Below are positions 1-9,642 of a DNA stretch of 64,000 nucleotides, one piece after another. The first letter of the stretch is position 1, and the number at the start of each line of letters is the position of its first letter. This stretch comes from Macrothele yani (Eukaryota > Arthropoda > Arachnida > Araneae > Macrothelidae): the NCBI GenBank assembly GCA_039090855.1, contig CM077027.1:101226424-101290423 (forward strand). The letters run 5' to 3'. Both the position numbers and the translations under genes were made by a program. The notes beneath the pieces are model-generated. The model saw nothing but the letters and a program-made list of their open reading frames with translations. It was not told the DNA's origin and made no database searches.

Positions 1-770
1 ACAGCGAGCTACCGCCTCGCCTTTACTATACGATCTGGCTATCAAGGCGGCTGAAGGCGTCCTTGTGTAGAAGAATAGCGCCCCTGTGTAGAAGAATAAT
101 TACCTCGACAAAACTCAGTCCAGTACACAGAAATAAACATAACAGCAAGACTTTATTATTCCGATAGCATTTGCTTCACGGGTTTCCGATGACTTTCCTC
201 TCAGGTTCCCGTGCTGACCACATGCTACCTTTCCACAATTCTTTCCGCGATACCCGGTGGAAGAAGGAATCCTCCTTCCCGTTCACCACGCTGCACTTCT
301 GTGATAACCGCAGCCCTTCAGTTAGAAACCGGTGTCCAAACCAGGACCCTCTCTCCTTGACGACCGAAGCTCAACTGTCTCACTCAGTTCTCCTGGTCTT
401 TTTGTCCTCTAACATGCATGCGCAAGAAAAACTGGTTTCTCCGGTCAGCACATGAAAATACCTGAACTCAGGAATGCCGCCGGATACCCGCAGGCGATTA
501 CAACCTTGCTCGTATACAAAAGCGGTATGACAACTTGTTTAACAGAAGCCCTCGAGCAGCTGACTCTTCAAGGTCAGGTGCCCCAGGTGTTCATGCACCC
601 CTCTCTTAATCCCACATAGGATAAAAATTGTACCACGTGGGTGGTGAAGAGTATCAGTTCTTATCTGAAACAACAAAATGGTGAAATGAAACGTCCGTCC
701 GCACGTATTCATCACAATATTAAAATTAAATAAATTCATAATTGACAATTTTATTGCGGGCGACCCTTAC
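1..770. other. Intron sequence, left edge; no gene seen
   Basis: The first 560 bases are richer in GC than the rest and contain a short direct duplication around 60-105 (units with TGTGTAGAAGAATA). An open frame at 171-455 has no recognisable similarity. I see no splice-flanked exon of the host gene here. Confidence 0.4.
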
Positions 771-1160
771 AAGTGCAGTATAGTGCTGGTAGCAGGGGTA
801 TGCTAGTCTGCGGAATGTTTTCCTGGACACATTTAAGCCCCGACACCCATCAAAAAGACATAAAATATACACAGTGGCATCAAAAGATACACAGTGGCAT
901 AAATTTATGCCACTGTGTATCTGGTCTGAACATTGTTTCCTTGTCACATGTTAGATTGATTTTACTGAAGCACATCTGATGTCTTGGTGTATCTGAATTT
1001 TGTTGCTGGCCAAATTTATTCCTTCATGTCTATGGTTTATCCTCATGGAGATGGACATGTCCAGCAGGAAAATGCACCTGCTCACAAGGCTCGTATCATC
1101 ACCAAATGGTTCCAGGAATATAACAATGAGTTTATCTTGCTTCAATGACCAGAACATTCC
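771..1160 (+). pseudogene. Tc1-like transposase fragment, degraded
   Basis: Two blocks of a Tc1/mariner transposase can be read on the plus strand in different frames. At 773-850 the peptide has GMLVCGMFSWTH, the strand preceding the second catalytic Asp. At 1010-1150 it reads YPHGDGHVQQENAPAHKARI followed by ITKWFQEYNNEF, the region around the second catalytic residue. The expected QQDNAP motif reads QQENAP, so that Asp is replaced. The blocks are separated by an unrelated stretch containing a perfect palindrome (885-922). No terminal repeats were identified. It is a dead fragment inside the host intron. Confidence 0.7.
885..922. repeat. Perfect 38-bp palindrome
   Basis: Arms of 19 nt (885-903 and 904-922) are exact reverse complements with no spacer. 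The left arm is nearly a second tandem copy of the sequence just before it, at about 868-884 (both contain ATACACAGTGGCAT). Confidence 0.95.
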
Positions 1161-1637
1161 TTGGATTATGTTGATGCAGGTACCAAAATGATAAAACAGC
1201 ATTGCTTTCAGAATGCAGCAACTGTTGTGAAACTGGAAAAGCACTTTTAGTTAATTTACGATTATATAGTATTTTTGGAAAATAACATGACTGAGGATTC
1301 CTAAGTTCTGGCAAAACTTAAAAACCTGGAATTCTAGGCTACAAACAGGCCTGATATTAGAAGAACAAATATGGATCATTCCTAATTAGCAGCTGCTTCT
1401 GCTTGGATGTTGACTGCCAAAACCTTTCACAAATCACATGTTACTTCAGAACACAACAATGCAATAACATGAAAATTCTCAGCTACTGTTGTTCTCATGA
1501 CCACAAGATATTCTTGAGATATTTTTGCAAACCACACTGGGAGATTACATCAGCCACAAGATGGTAATTCACACTAAAAACTTACCATGACTGAACATAT
1601 TTCTGTAAATCAATGTACAAAAAATTTTAACACTCAC

Positions 1638-1750
1638 ATGTATTTCAAATTTCCATCCACTAACAGCTTCATCAGTAAGAATTTTTGTAAAAGAAATTGT
1701 CAGTCCATCTCTATAGAAACGCTGACAGGCTTCACTTCTAATGTCTAACC
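1638..1750 (-). CDS. USP9X: USP9X/fat facets-like deubiquitinase, third coding exon
   Basis: This 113-bp exon sits between an acceptor (CATTTTAG, AG at 1751-1752) and a donor (GTGAGT, GT at 1636-1637) on the minus strand. After completing a Gly codon it reads [16 protein letters not shown], then [20 protein letters not shown] and a final His, ending in phase 0. This is nearly identical to the human USP9X segment that directly follows the conserved [10 protein letters not shown] block, and the exon junction falls at the same place. About 17.7 kb of transposon-filled intron separates it from the exon at 19463. The next coding exon was not found between 1 and 1637 and should lie beyond the left edge. 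Confidence 0.94.
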
Positions 1751-2423
1751 CTAAAATGAAAACCTCCAGTTAGCATTTATGAGGCAATATTTAAGCTATT
1801 GCAATAATAAAAATTTCTGGAATTTAAGATTCTCTTTTACATTTTTAAATGATATAGTGAAGCTTTCCATAGCAAAATAAAAAAAAATCTCACAAAGGAG
1901 AAAACAAAAGTCAAGAAGGCAACATATACAATTTGAATCACCCTAGAAGTCTGGATTTCTCAAAGCTGGCTGACTTGTCCAGAACACTGATAGTTTAATA
2001 TCATGCTAGTTTTAATCTCAGTCACAATGTCTGCCCATTACTAAATTCTTTCCAGACCTGGCATTTGAAACAGTCTCAATGAATGGCGATATACAAAAGT
2101 TTATGCTACTGAAGCCCATGTCCATTCTTTATCATTAAAAATTTATGAAAATGCAATATTGGCACGCTGCAATAATAATACAACAGCTTTCTACCAATGT
2201 AAGTTTCTACGCGATTTTAAATGTATGCCTATGGATTAAGACAAAGACTTATGGTTCCACGACTAGTTGCAAAGGATAAAATTCCATTACACACAGTTAA
2301 AGGAACAGCAAACCAAATATTGATTAACTAGGAATTTCATCTGAATATAACTTATTCCCTTAAAAATGTACACATAGAAAAGGATCAATGAACATTCAAA
2401 ACCCTTATTTTAATGACAATATA
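1751..2423. other. Intron sequence without recognised features
   Basis: AT-rich intron between the exon at 1638-1750 and the Tc1 element starting at 2424. I found no ORF, terminal repeat or tandem repeat. The stretch 1161-1637 on the other side of the exon is similarly plain. Confidence 0.5.
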
Positions 2424-3964
2424 CACTGCTGGACAATTGCTAAGGACGGATCATAAACGGCTATATAGCGCATAAAAAAGTAAGTGTGGTTGGATGCCAA
2501 GTGAAATAAAATAATGTCAGAATGCCAGGACATTACAAGAAAGACAATTTATTGTGCTCTGAAATCCAGAAGGCTTTGGAACGTGTTCAAGGGACAAACC
2601 GGCCATTTTGTGCAGAATACGTAAACGTGAAAGAAATGCAATTACCGTCCGCAGGCGTTCCGGCGTAAGATGTCAATACGGGATATGGCCACCATGGAGG
2701 GCAATGCAAGATTCCACACGTCGTGTCATGCTTAGCACAACATTATCAAGCAGCTGTTGGGGTAATTTATCCCATTCCTCTGTCAGTGCACGAATGAGGG
2801 TGTCCTTGTTTATTGGAGGGCATTGGCGACCAGCAAGACTCCTCCCCAAAGCATCCCACACATTTTCAATGGGATTCAGATCTGGAGAACGTGCTGGCCA
2901 TACGAGGCGTTGAATATCCTCGCTCTCAAGACACTCCTGGACAGCGACTGTTCGATGACATGTTGCGTTGTCGTCCATGAAAATGAATCTATCACCGACA
3001 GCACCACGGAACATGCGAACATGAGGTAGCAGAACATCATTAATGTATCGTTGGCCAGTCATAGTCCCAGTTGGAAGCACATAGAGGGACATACGGCCAT
3101 TGATCACGATGCCAACCCATACCATGACACTACATGTCATATATGGGTCTCTTTCCTGTATGTTTGCTGGACAATATGCAGTACCACTATCACGCCAGAT
3201 CAGTTGTCGTCGACAATCAGACGATAGACTGTATCTACTCTCATCTGAGAAGAGGACAGCAGACCAGTCATTATCAGTCCAATTGCGATGTTGATGGCAC
3301 CATTGCAAACGGGCGGTACGGTGACGTCTGGACAATGGGATGCACACAACAGGACGGCGGGCGTATAGTCCTCCTTCATGCAAACGTCTGGCGACAGTTT
3401 TTCGGGAGATCCTCTTGCCAGTAGCAGCCATAAACTGATTTGCTACCTCACTAGCTGTGCTGCGCCGGTGTCTTTTTGTTGATAGCACTATGTACCGATC
3501 TTCTGCAGGTGTCGTACTGCGAACACGACCTCCCCCGTGACGTTTGCTACACTCTCCATTTGTTTGAAATGATTTCGAAAGCCTTGAAACAACACTGTGG
3601 CTGATGTCGAACTCCCTGGCAACATCTGTTATTTTTCATCCTTCTTCAATCTTGCCAATAATACGGCCACGTGTAAAATCATCAAGGTTATGTCGGGAAG
3701 ACATACTGAAAATTGCAAGTTCGTCAATTGATTCTTTCCCTTTCAACTTTGCGTTTGAACAACAACGGTCAATACGCGTCAAATCCTTTATATCTCTTAT
3801 CAGCGCTATGACGTCACGAACAAGTTCGGCAATCCAAAATTTGCATACGCCCAACACGTCTTACTGTATCCCGCACTTATGCTAATTTCCACATTTTCCT
3901 GCCTTCCATTTTATGGTTGCTATCGTTGCTATTGTCATCCGTCGTTAGCAATTGTCCGGCAGTG
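2424..3964 (-). mobile_element. Tc1-family DNA transposon, full length, TA target duplication
   Basis: A 1541-bp element bounded by 28-bp terminal inverted repeats (2424-2451 and 3937-3964) that differ at two positions. Both start CACTGC, followed by T or C and then GGACAATTGC. A TA dinucleotide flanks each side (2422-2423 and 3965-3966), the standard Tc1/mariner duplication. It encodes one transposase on the minus strand, interrupted by one stop. It lies in the USP9X intron in the same orientation as the gene. Confidence 0.93.
2673..3704 (-). pseudogene. Tc1-like transposase, one premature stop
   Basis: The reading frame from the ATG at 3704 to the stop at 2673 covers 344 codons, the usual length of Tc1 transposases. 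The N-terminus (MSSRHNLDDFTRGRIIGKIE) is a helix-turn-helix DNA-binding domain. It is cut at codon 23 by TGA (3636-3638), after which the same frame continues uninterrupted to the end. The catalytic core has Asp in FSDESRYSL, Asp in IFMDDNATCH and Glu in SPDLNPIENVWD, with 34 residues between the last two (DD34E). The TGA could have come from CGA by a single transition, which would explain loss of function with little other decay. Translation from an internal Met at 3488 would give 271 residues lacking the DNA-binding part. Confidence 0.9.
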
Positions 3965-4019
3965 TATTAGGAACTAATATACCAGGAGGATTTATTCCTT
4001 TTAGAATAGTACTTAGCAT

Positions 4020-4492
4020 CAGAGTTTAAGCTGACTCAAAAAATGCTGTAGCAAAAATGCTAAAATGAAGGAAAAAGTTGTAGCAAAATGCTAAAGAAAT
4101 TTAGCCCCTTTTGTCGACGAACTGATGCGTGATAAATCGGTGTAGTGGACGAAATGACGCGCGACGAACCGTCGCCTTTGTAAAACTGGCGCAGCGAATC
4201 GTCGTAGTGGACGAATTGGCGCGCAGCAAATCGTTGTTGGCGACGAATTGACATGGCACCATCAGACCAAACAATGGACGACAGAATACTTTTACCCACG
4301 AATTAGCGGCGGAATTTTAATTTTTTCCCTGGACTACAGGAGTTTAAATTTTCGGAAATTTCGGAACACAATCAATCACCTCTGTAATATTTAAATGTCT
4401 GGCACCATTTTGCGACAGGACACTAATTTTCTCATGCATTTTAGATTAATTCATCGCATTTTGCGAAAATAGCGATCGTAGCTTAACCTCTG
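4020..4492. mobile_element. Non-autonomous hAT element with perfect 8-bp target duplication
   Basis: A 473-bp element with ends CAGAGTTTAAGCT at the left and, read inwards from the right, CAGAGGTTAAGCT. It is flanked by identical 8-bp copies of CTTAGCAT (4012-4019 and 4493-4500). The centre (4110-4280) is unusually GC-rich for this window, with imperfect short repeats around GACGAA and GGCGCG. No transposase is encoded. A 79-codon open frame inside it is not recognisable. Confidence 0.9.
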
Positions 4493-4574
4493 CTTAGCAT
4501 CCTCAGTAGAGTTAGTGAAGCATAATATGACAGTGTATCAAAAAGTAAGTAGCACTCTTGCACATAACAAATAA

Positions 4575-4633
4575 GGTATATGAGAGTGGCAAGTACATTA
4601 GGGTACTTGCCACTCTTATAACTCTCATATACC
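4575..4633. repeat. Imperfect inverted repeat/hairpin
   Basis: A 14-bp stem, AGAGTGGCAAGTAC at 4583-4596, is complementary to 4603-4616 around a 6-nt loop. The outer segments GGTATATGAGAG (4575-4586) and its complement (4622-4633) form a second, overlapping stem. No gene is nearby. It could be the remains of a small palindromic element. Confidence 0.8.
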
Positions 4634-5022
4634 AATCTACTTCTCCACACAGGCACCTGGCACCTATGTTACTTAAACATTTATCCAAATGATTAATTTG
4701 TCCATCTCTTGTGAGTAAAATTCTGCTGAAATGTTCAGCAACTGAACAAAACAGCTTCTTTGATTGCTGGATGAAAACATGTCAAATTCCATTTACTAAA
4801 GAGGCAAATATTGAAATCATGTTTATGAAGCATAAAAAACTGTTACATTGAAACTTTAAACACAGACAATTCTGGAATCAGTGCTACTCTGCTATTAATA
4901 GAAATAAAATACAGAATACAAATACTTCAATATGATTTTTTTTTCCTTTAATGAAACATGTGAAAGAAAAAATATTTAAAAGATAAGCATACTAATATGC
5001 ATCACTAACTAAATAAAGCCAC
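4634..5022. other. Intron sequence without recognised features
   Basis: AT-rich intron between the hairpin at 4575-4633 and the hAT element at 5029. Nothing identifiable was seen. Confidence 0.5.
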
Positions 5023-5049
5023 ATAATTCAGGGATCATAGCATACTTCT

Positions 5050-5152
5050 GGAAAATTTTAGGTAGGAATTTTAGGAATTTTTAGAAAAATTTTAGGAAAA
5101 TTTTAGGAGTGTATTTCAATAAAAACTAGATGTATATTTGTATACATCTAGT
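5050..5152. repeat. Left subterminal repeats and short palindrome of the hAT element
   Basis: Several copies of an AAATTTTAGGA-like motif lie between 5050 and 5108. They are followed by a 12-bp stem, ACTAGATGTATA, at 5125-5136 and its complement at 5141-5152 with a TTTG loop. Subterminal repeats are typical transposase-binding sites in hAT elements. Confidence 0.75.
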
Positions 5153-6191
5153 AAAACAACTTTGTATACATTGTAAAGAGTTTGCTTCACACCCTTCAAC
5201 CATATATACTGATAGACTGCGCATGACATCAAAATTTCTGGCTCCAACATAAAATCACATGACAACAGTCAAAAAGATGGGTTACACCTGCTGTGCTTAT
5301 GGTTGCTCTGACCGATATAGTAAAGAAAGTTCTATGATTTTTCATGGGTAAGAAACGAATTAAATACCTAAGTCGATAAAGTTCAATTACTTAACCAGAA
5401 ACTTGCAGCTATTGATATAAAAATATAGTAACTTAAGAAAAAAATGGAATGCATGTTCCAAATTCTTCGCAAATGTTCATCACATTATAAATCACAAAAT
5501 GTAAACAACCCGATCATGCATGTATATAGCTCATAAGTAAACTTACCTGAAGAGTTTTCATTATATATGAGGCGCATTCACATCATACACCGAAAACACT
5601 GAAGTTCTGCAGCGTAAATTAGTAATCATAACAGCATTTTTACACGAAGTTTGGAGTCTGATGATGACGTGCCCAATGTTTGAGCCATGGCGGCTTTGAT
5701 GCAGCTATTGCCAATGTGCAGTCCATTAGTATATATGGTCGAAGTTAACACCCAAATTTTTTGCATAACGTCTAATGTCTAAAGTTTAAGTATGATTTAC
5801 TTCTAATGTTCAGTTCTTATCTTTTCACGTGTTATTATCATATTCAAGTATATTTACCACATTCAAGTTTCACTTTGAACATTAATAAGCTGTTGAACCA
5901 GAAGCAATTCACGATTTTCACAGTAAAGTTTTCAGGTTTCACATTAAATTATAATATCCTAAAAAGGTAATTGAAAACCAAGAACTATGTACAATTGTTC
6001 ACTGAATTACTTTTTTCATATTATTGTTTTAACCTTTTCCTGATTAGCCTATCTTTTTCTGCTTCTACCACAACTAATTTACTTTCAGTTTTCTTTATTT
6101 CAGCTGAACCTTGTATGATCAAGTTAGAGGCAACTGCTATTTCAACAGTATTTTGTTTTTCTACAGCTTTCCTCATTCTTTCTGTTCCCTC

Positions 6192-8456
6192 TTAAATTAT
6201 TGCTAGGGAGGCTTCTTTATCGTTTTTAAGTCTATTTATTTCTGCATCATTTTCTTTTATTTTGTCATCAAACTCAGCTTTTCTTTTTTTCTCTAGCTGC
6301 TTTTCCTTATTTTCCCTCTCTTTCTGCTTCCTTTCTTTTACCTTTTTTGATTCTTCTTCCTTCAGCTTATCAACATACTCTTTATAAAATTTATGTGAAT
6401 CACAAACACTATTTAACAAATTTCTTGTTATGGGAACTTTACTTACACATCCATAGTGTTTAATGGCCCCTTTAACTATTCTTAATGATGTTATAGTTGA
6501 GTCTTTTAAGTTAGCCTTGTCCTTCCTTAACAGAGCAGTGTTAACCGAAAATCCCCTTTCTGCATCAGCATTACCATGAGGTAAAACTAAAATTGACTTT
6601 ATGAGTTTAGCAAGATTTGAGTATTTTTCTTTTCCGCTAGAGTCTTTAATACTAAATATATTACGCCAGTAATGATCAATCCGCACTGGAATATGCCCTT
6701 CCTCTGAAAATTTCACTAGTTCATCTAGAGTTGGCTTATCGCAATTTAAAAGTTTCCACTCTTCTCTTACTCTATCAATTTGTTCCTCAGAAAGATGCAA
6801 AACACTTGAAATTCTGGTTATTTCCGAAAGTCCTTCAGTGACTGAAAGTTGAGTTGACTCTTTCTTTGGTTCTTTTACCTTTAAAACTTCTATGTCTCTT
6901 AGCTTTTGATTGCAGAATGGCAAATTTGACTTTAAATATTTTGTGGTTGCAATTAGTGATGATCTTACATCTAAGAGAAATAATTTCTGCCTGGTCTCCT
7001 GAACATTCCTGAGGAGATTTTTTGTCTTCATACCAACTTCTAACTCCCCTAGTTTTTTCCATGAATTTTTGTTTTCAAAATCTACATTCTTTAGGTCTTC
7101 TCCAAATTTCCCTGCTATAACATCATCTTGGATAAACTGAGCCATAACATTCCTCATTAAAGTATTTAAATCAGAATATAACTGGTGTATTTTTGGTTCT
7201 TCACTCTGATAACATAATGAAAACTTTTCAAAATTTTGGTGTGAAAATGAAATTAATGCTAAATAGCAAGGAGTAAGCTCATTTTTCAGGAAACAGTGAA
7301 TTCTTTTATACCTTGCCGAATTGCGCAGTTGTTTTTCAAATATTTTTTGAGATGGCAAGAAGTTTAAAAAATATTCTGTAATATTTAGCCATTGATCCAA
7401 GAGCCTCTGGGCTACAGAACCAACGGTTAACCATCTGTTGCTGACATGACGCAAAAGAAATTTGGCAGTGACCAATGTTATATCCTCGACAGATTTATAA
7501 TCCTCTCGTCTTGCAGCACTACTCTTTAAAAAGTAATGCATATCAGTAGCAAATTCGTCAAAATCTATATTTAAGCTTGTCAAAAAAATTTTAAATGCAT
7601 TACTAACAACATGCAGGTTGCAAAAACCTAGTTCCAAAGATTTCTGGCCTGTTTCTTGTTTTACAACTTCGTTGAATTTGCGTAAAAAGCACTTATTTAC
7701 ATTTGGGCTGTCCATGGATACACAAATAATTCTGTTCAACGAAATATTGAAGGATGATAACACATCAAGAATTTCTTTTAGCAAAATATCTGCTGTTGCA
7801 TGACCCAGAAAAACGCTTGTTAGGTATCGGCAAGAAACTGAATTTATTTCTGAAGACCAGTACCTGAGATACACATCCAACTGCCGTTTCACTTGTGTAT
7901 TTGTAGTTTCATCAAATGCTATAGTAACCTTCCCTGGGCTACTAGATGCAATGTCTTTTTTCAAATCCTCTTCAAAATATTTTGACAATCCATGTGATAT
8001 CACATAAGCAACTTTTTTTTCTTTAAGTTGCATTTTGGCTGCAATAGCAGAATCAGGAAACATTTCTTTGAAAAGTTCAACTGTTTCAGTGCATGAAACA
8101 AAAGACATATTGTCCTTAGCAACTTTCATGGCCCATAATGCTTCGGCTTTAGCCAACTGTAAATCATGACTCAGTACTTCACTAATATTTGTTTTGGGCT
8201 GAAGATCCCGTCCTCCAAAGGCTTTCAGGATGGACTTATTTTGAAATTTACTTTGAAATTTCTGCAAATGTTTTTTTCCTTTATGATGCGCTTTTACTTG
8301 TGAAAAGCCACTATTAGAAATGTTGAAAATTTCTGAACACAATATACACTTAGCAGAAAATATTGTTTCAGTTGCAGAACACCATTCTTTCAACTTCACT
8401 CGGTCCAATTCTTTGGCGAGCCACGCATCTTGAAATTTCGTTTTGGATTTAGGCAT
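6192..8456 (-). CDS. hAT-family transposase, uninterrupted ORF
   Basis: An intact 754-residue transposase with no stop or frameshift. I start it at the Met of MPKSKTKF (8456). The open frame extends 22 codons upstream (to 8522), but that hydrophobic stretch is unlike the family. Residues C37, C40, H57/H58 and H63 form a BED/TTF-type zinc finger for DNA binding. The RNase H-like core shows Asp182 in FDETTN and Asp249 in VSMDSPN, the expected first two catalytic residues. The C-terminal dimerisation segment is at about 605-665 (VLPHGNADAERGFSV). The last 70 residues are Lys/Glu-rich and probably coiled coil, an unusual extension for hAT. Terminal repeats and target duplication surround it, so it is most likely an autonomous or recently active element. 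Domestication is less likely because the terminal structures are preserved. Confidence 0.9.
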   Translation of the reverse strand: MPKSKTKFQDAWLAKELDRVKLKEWCSATETIFSAKCILCSEIFNISNSGFSQVKAHHKGKKHLQKFQSKFQNKSILKAFGGRDLQPKTNISEVLSHDLQLAKAEALWAMKVAKDNMSFVSCTETVELFKEMFPDSAIAAKMQLKEKKVAYVISHGLSKYFEEDLKKDIASSSPGKVTIAFDETTNTQVKRQLDVYLRYWSSEINSVSCRYLTSVFLGHATADILLKEILDVLSSFNISLNRIICVSMDSPNVNKCFLRKFNEVVKQETGQKSLELGFCNLHVVSNAFKIFLTSLNIDFDEFATDMHYFLKSSAARREDYKSVEDITLVTAKFLLRHVSNRWLTVGSVAQRLLDQWLNITEYFLNFLPSQKIFEKQLRNSARYKRIHCFLKNELTPCYLALISFSHQNFEKFSLCYQSEEPKIHQLYSDLNTLMRNVMAQFIQDDVIAGKFGEDLKNVDFENKNSWKKLGELEVGMKTKNLLRNVQETRQKLFLLDVRSSLIATTKYLKSNLPFCNQKLRDIEVLKVKEPKKESTQLSVTEGLSEITRISSVLHLSEEQIDRVREEWKLLNCDKPTLDELVKFSEEGHIPVRIDHYWRNIFSIKDSSGKEKYSNLAKLIKSILVLPHGNADAERGFSVNTALLRKDKANLKDSTITSLRIVKGAIKHYGCVSKVPITRNLLNSVCDSHKFYKEYVDKLKEEESKKVKERKQKERENKEKQLEKKRKAEFDDKIKENDAEINRLKNDKEASLAII

Positions 8457-9217
8457 CTTAAACACTTGTATTACTAACCAGAAAATGAAAGGGAAGTACA
8501 AAAACACGTTCCAATATTGCAAAACCAGACAACTTCCCGAAATTTGGCTGCGAGGATGTCAGAAGATATGGAAAAAAAAAAAAAAAAAGCAGGTCACCAC
8601 TAGAGAACTGAACCTGCACACAGCACAGAGAACACCATAAAAGACGTAAAACCAGAAACTATCATACGCATCTCACGCAAGTTCAGTCAAAGCGAGTCGG
8701 AGCCGAGATATATTGCGCATCAAAGGTCGCTGTCGCCGACGCATGATCGAAGGTCAATGATCACGTGCTCTACTGCCTGCCAAGATAATACTCAGCTACC
8801 ATCCCATCGTCATTACCGGAGGTTACGGAAGGAGACCACATGTTTCCTTTTTGCTTCCACCCACCTGCGGTTTACAATAACAAAACATCAGCAGAAAGAG
8901 GAGGTTCCACAAGGCATGTACAAAAATAAAGTACGATCTTCTGCGTGCCACGGAGTTCGTCTGCAAAGCGCAAACCAGGGGTGAAAATGACCCCTCCCCT
9001 TTTCCCTTAGATCTCTTGTTACTCTCGAAAACTGTTCGAAGGCAAAAAATGGAACGCCCGCCCCGAAGCAAGTGCATCTCGATGGCGTCATTTTTCCCTC
9101 CCTTCAGCAGCACAGCATATAGGCTGTGTTTCTACAAAAACAGGTCTTTTTACCTTACCGTAATGGTAAATTTATTGGCGTTAATAACGGTTGTGTTTTT
9201 AATAAAAATAAGCTTAC

Positions 9218-9300
9218 GAAAATTTTAGGATGAATAGCAAATTTTAGGTCTAATTTTAGGAATTTAAGGAGGGTCACAAAATATTAGGAATTTTAGGAGG
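9218..9300. repeat. Right subterminal repeats of the hAT element
   Basis: About six copies of an ATTTTAGGA-like motif lie just inside the right end. They run in the same orientation on the plus strand as the copies at the left end, not inverted. Confidence 0.75.
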
Positions 9301-9642
9301 AATGCGATCCCTGATAATTTCTTAAAGAAAAACCAATTTTTTTTTTTTTTTTATTTAGTTTTACTTTTACTGTCCAGAGACAATTTTCTTTTCCTCTTGT
9401 CACTTTCCTTGCCACTCACTCTTGGGATTTTGAGGTGAAGTTTGTACTTGTGGTGAGAGTGATGAACATGGTGATGAAAGTTACATTATGATCCAGGTAT
9501 GTTAATCTGGGATGTACTGGTGATAGTCTTGGAAGGATTTTTTGACATAAGTGATTGTTGGCAAGTGATCCAACTATTGATCAAATTGTATCTAAAATCT
9601 CCCCGTATTGGCTCATGCGCAGGGTCTTTTGAGCCAAACACT

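Larger units (their letters stand above)
5029..9313 (-). mobile_element. hAT-superfamily transposon, apparently complete
   Basis: The termini are CAGGGATC at 5029 and its exact complement ending at 9313. The sequence ATAATT lies directly outside both ends (5023-5028 and 9314-9319), a 6-bp duplication rather than the usual 8 bp of hAT elements. If each terminal C/G belongs to the target instead, an imperfect 8-bp duplication is possible. Both subterminal regions carry several copies of a TTTTAGGA-type motif (about 5050-5108 and 9218-9300). One open transposase gene occupies 6192-8456. The element is 4285 bp long and lies in the sense orientation within a USP9X intron. Confidence 0.85.

Noticed and set aside
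171..455. 94-codon open frame near the left edge
   Set aside because: No similarity or splice signals; not the next USP9X exon, whose expected peptide I looked for and did not find.
8457..8522. 22-codon N-terminal extension of the hAT transposase
   Set aside because: Hydrophobic stretch unlike the family; the Met at 8456 starts a typical basic N-terminus before the zinc finger.
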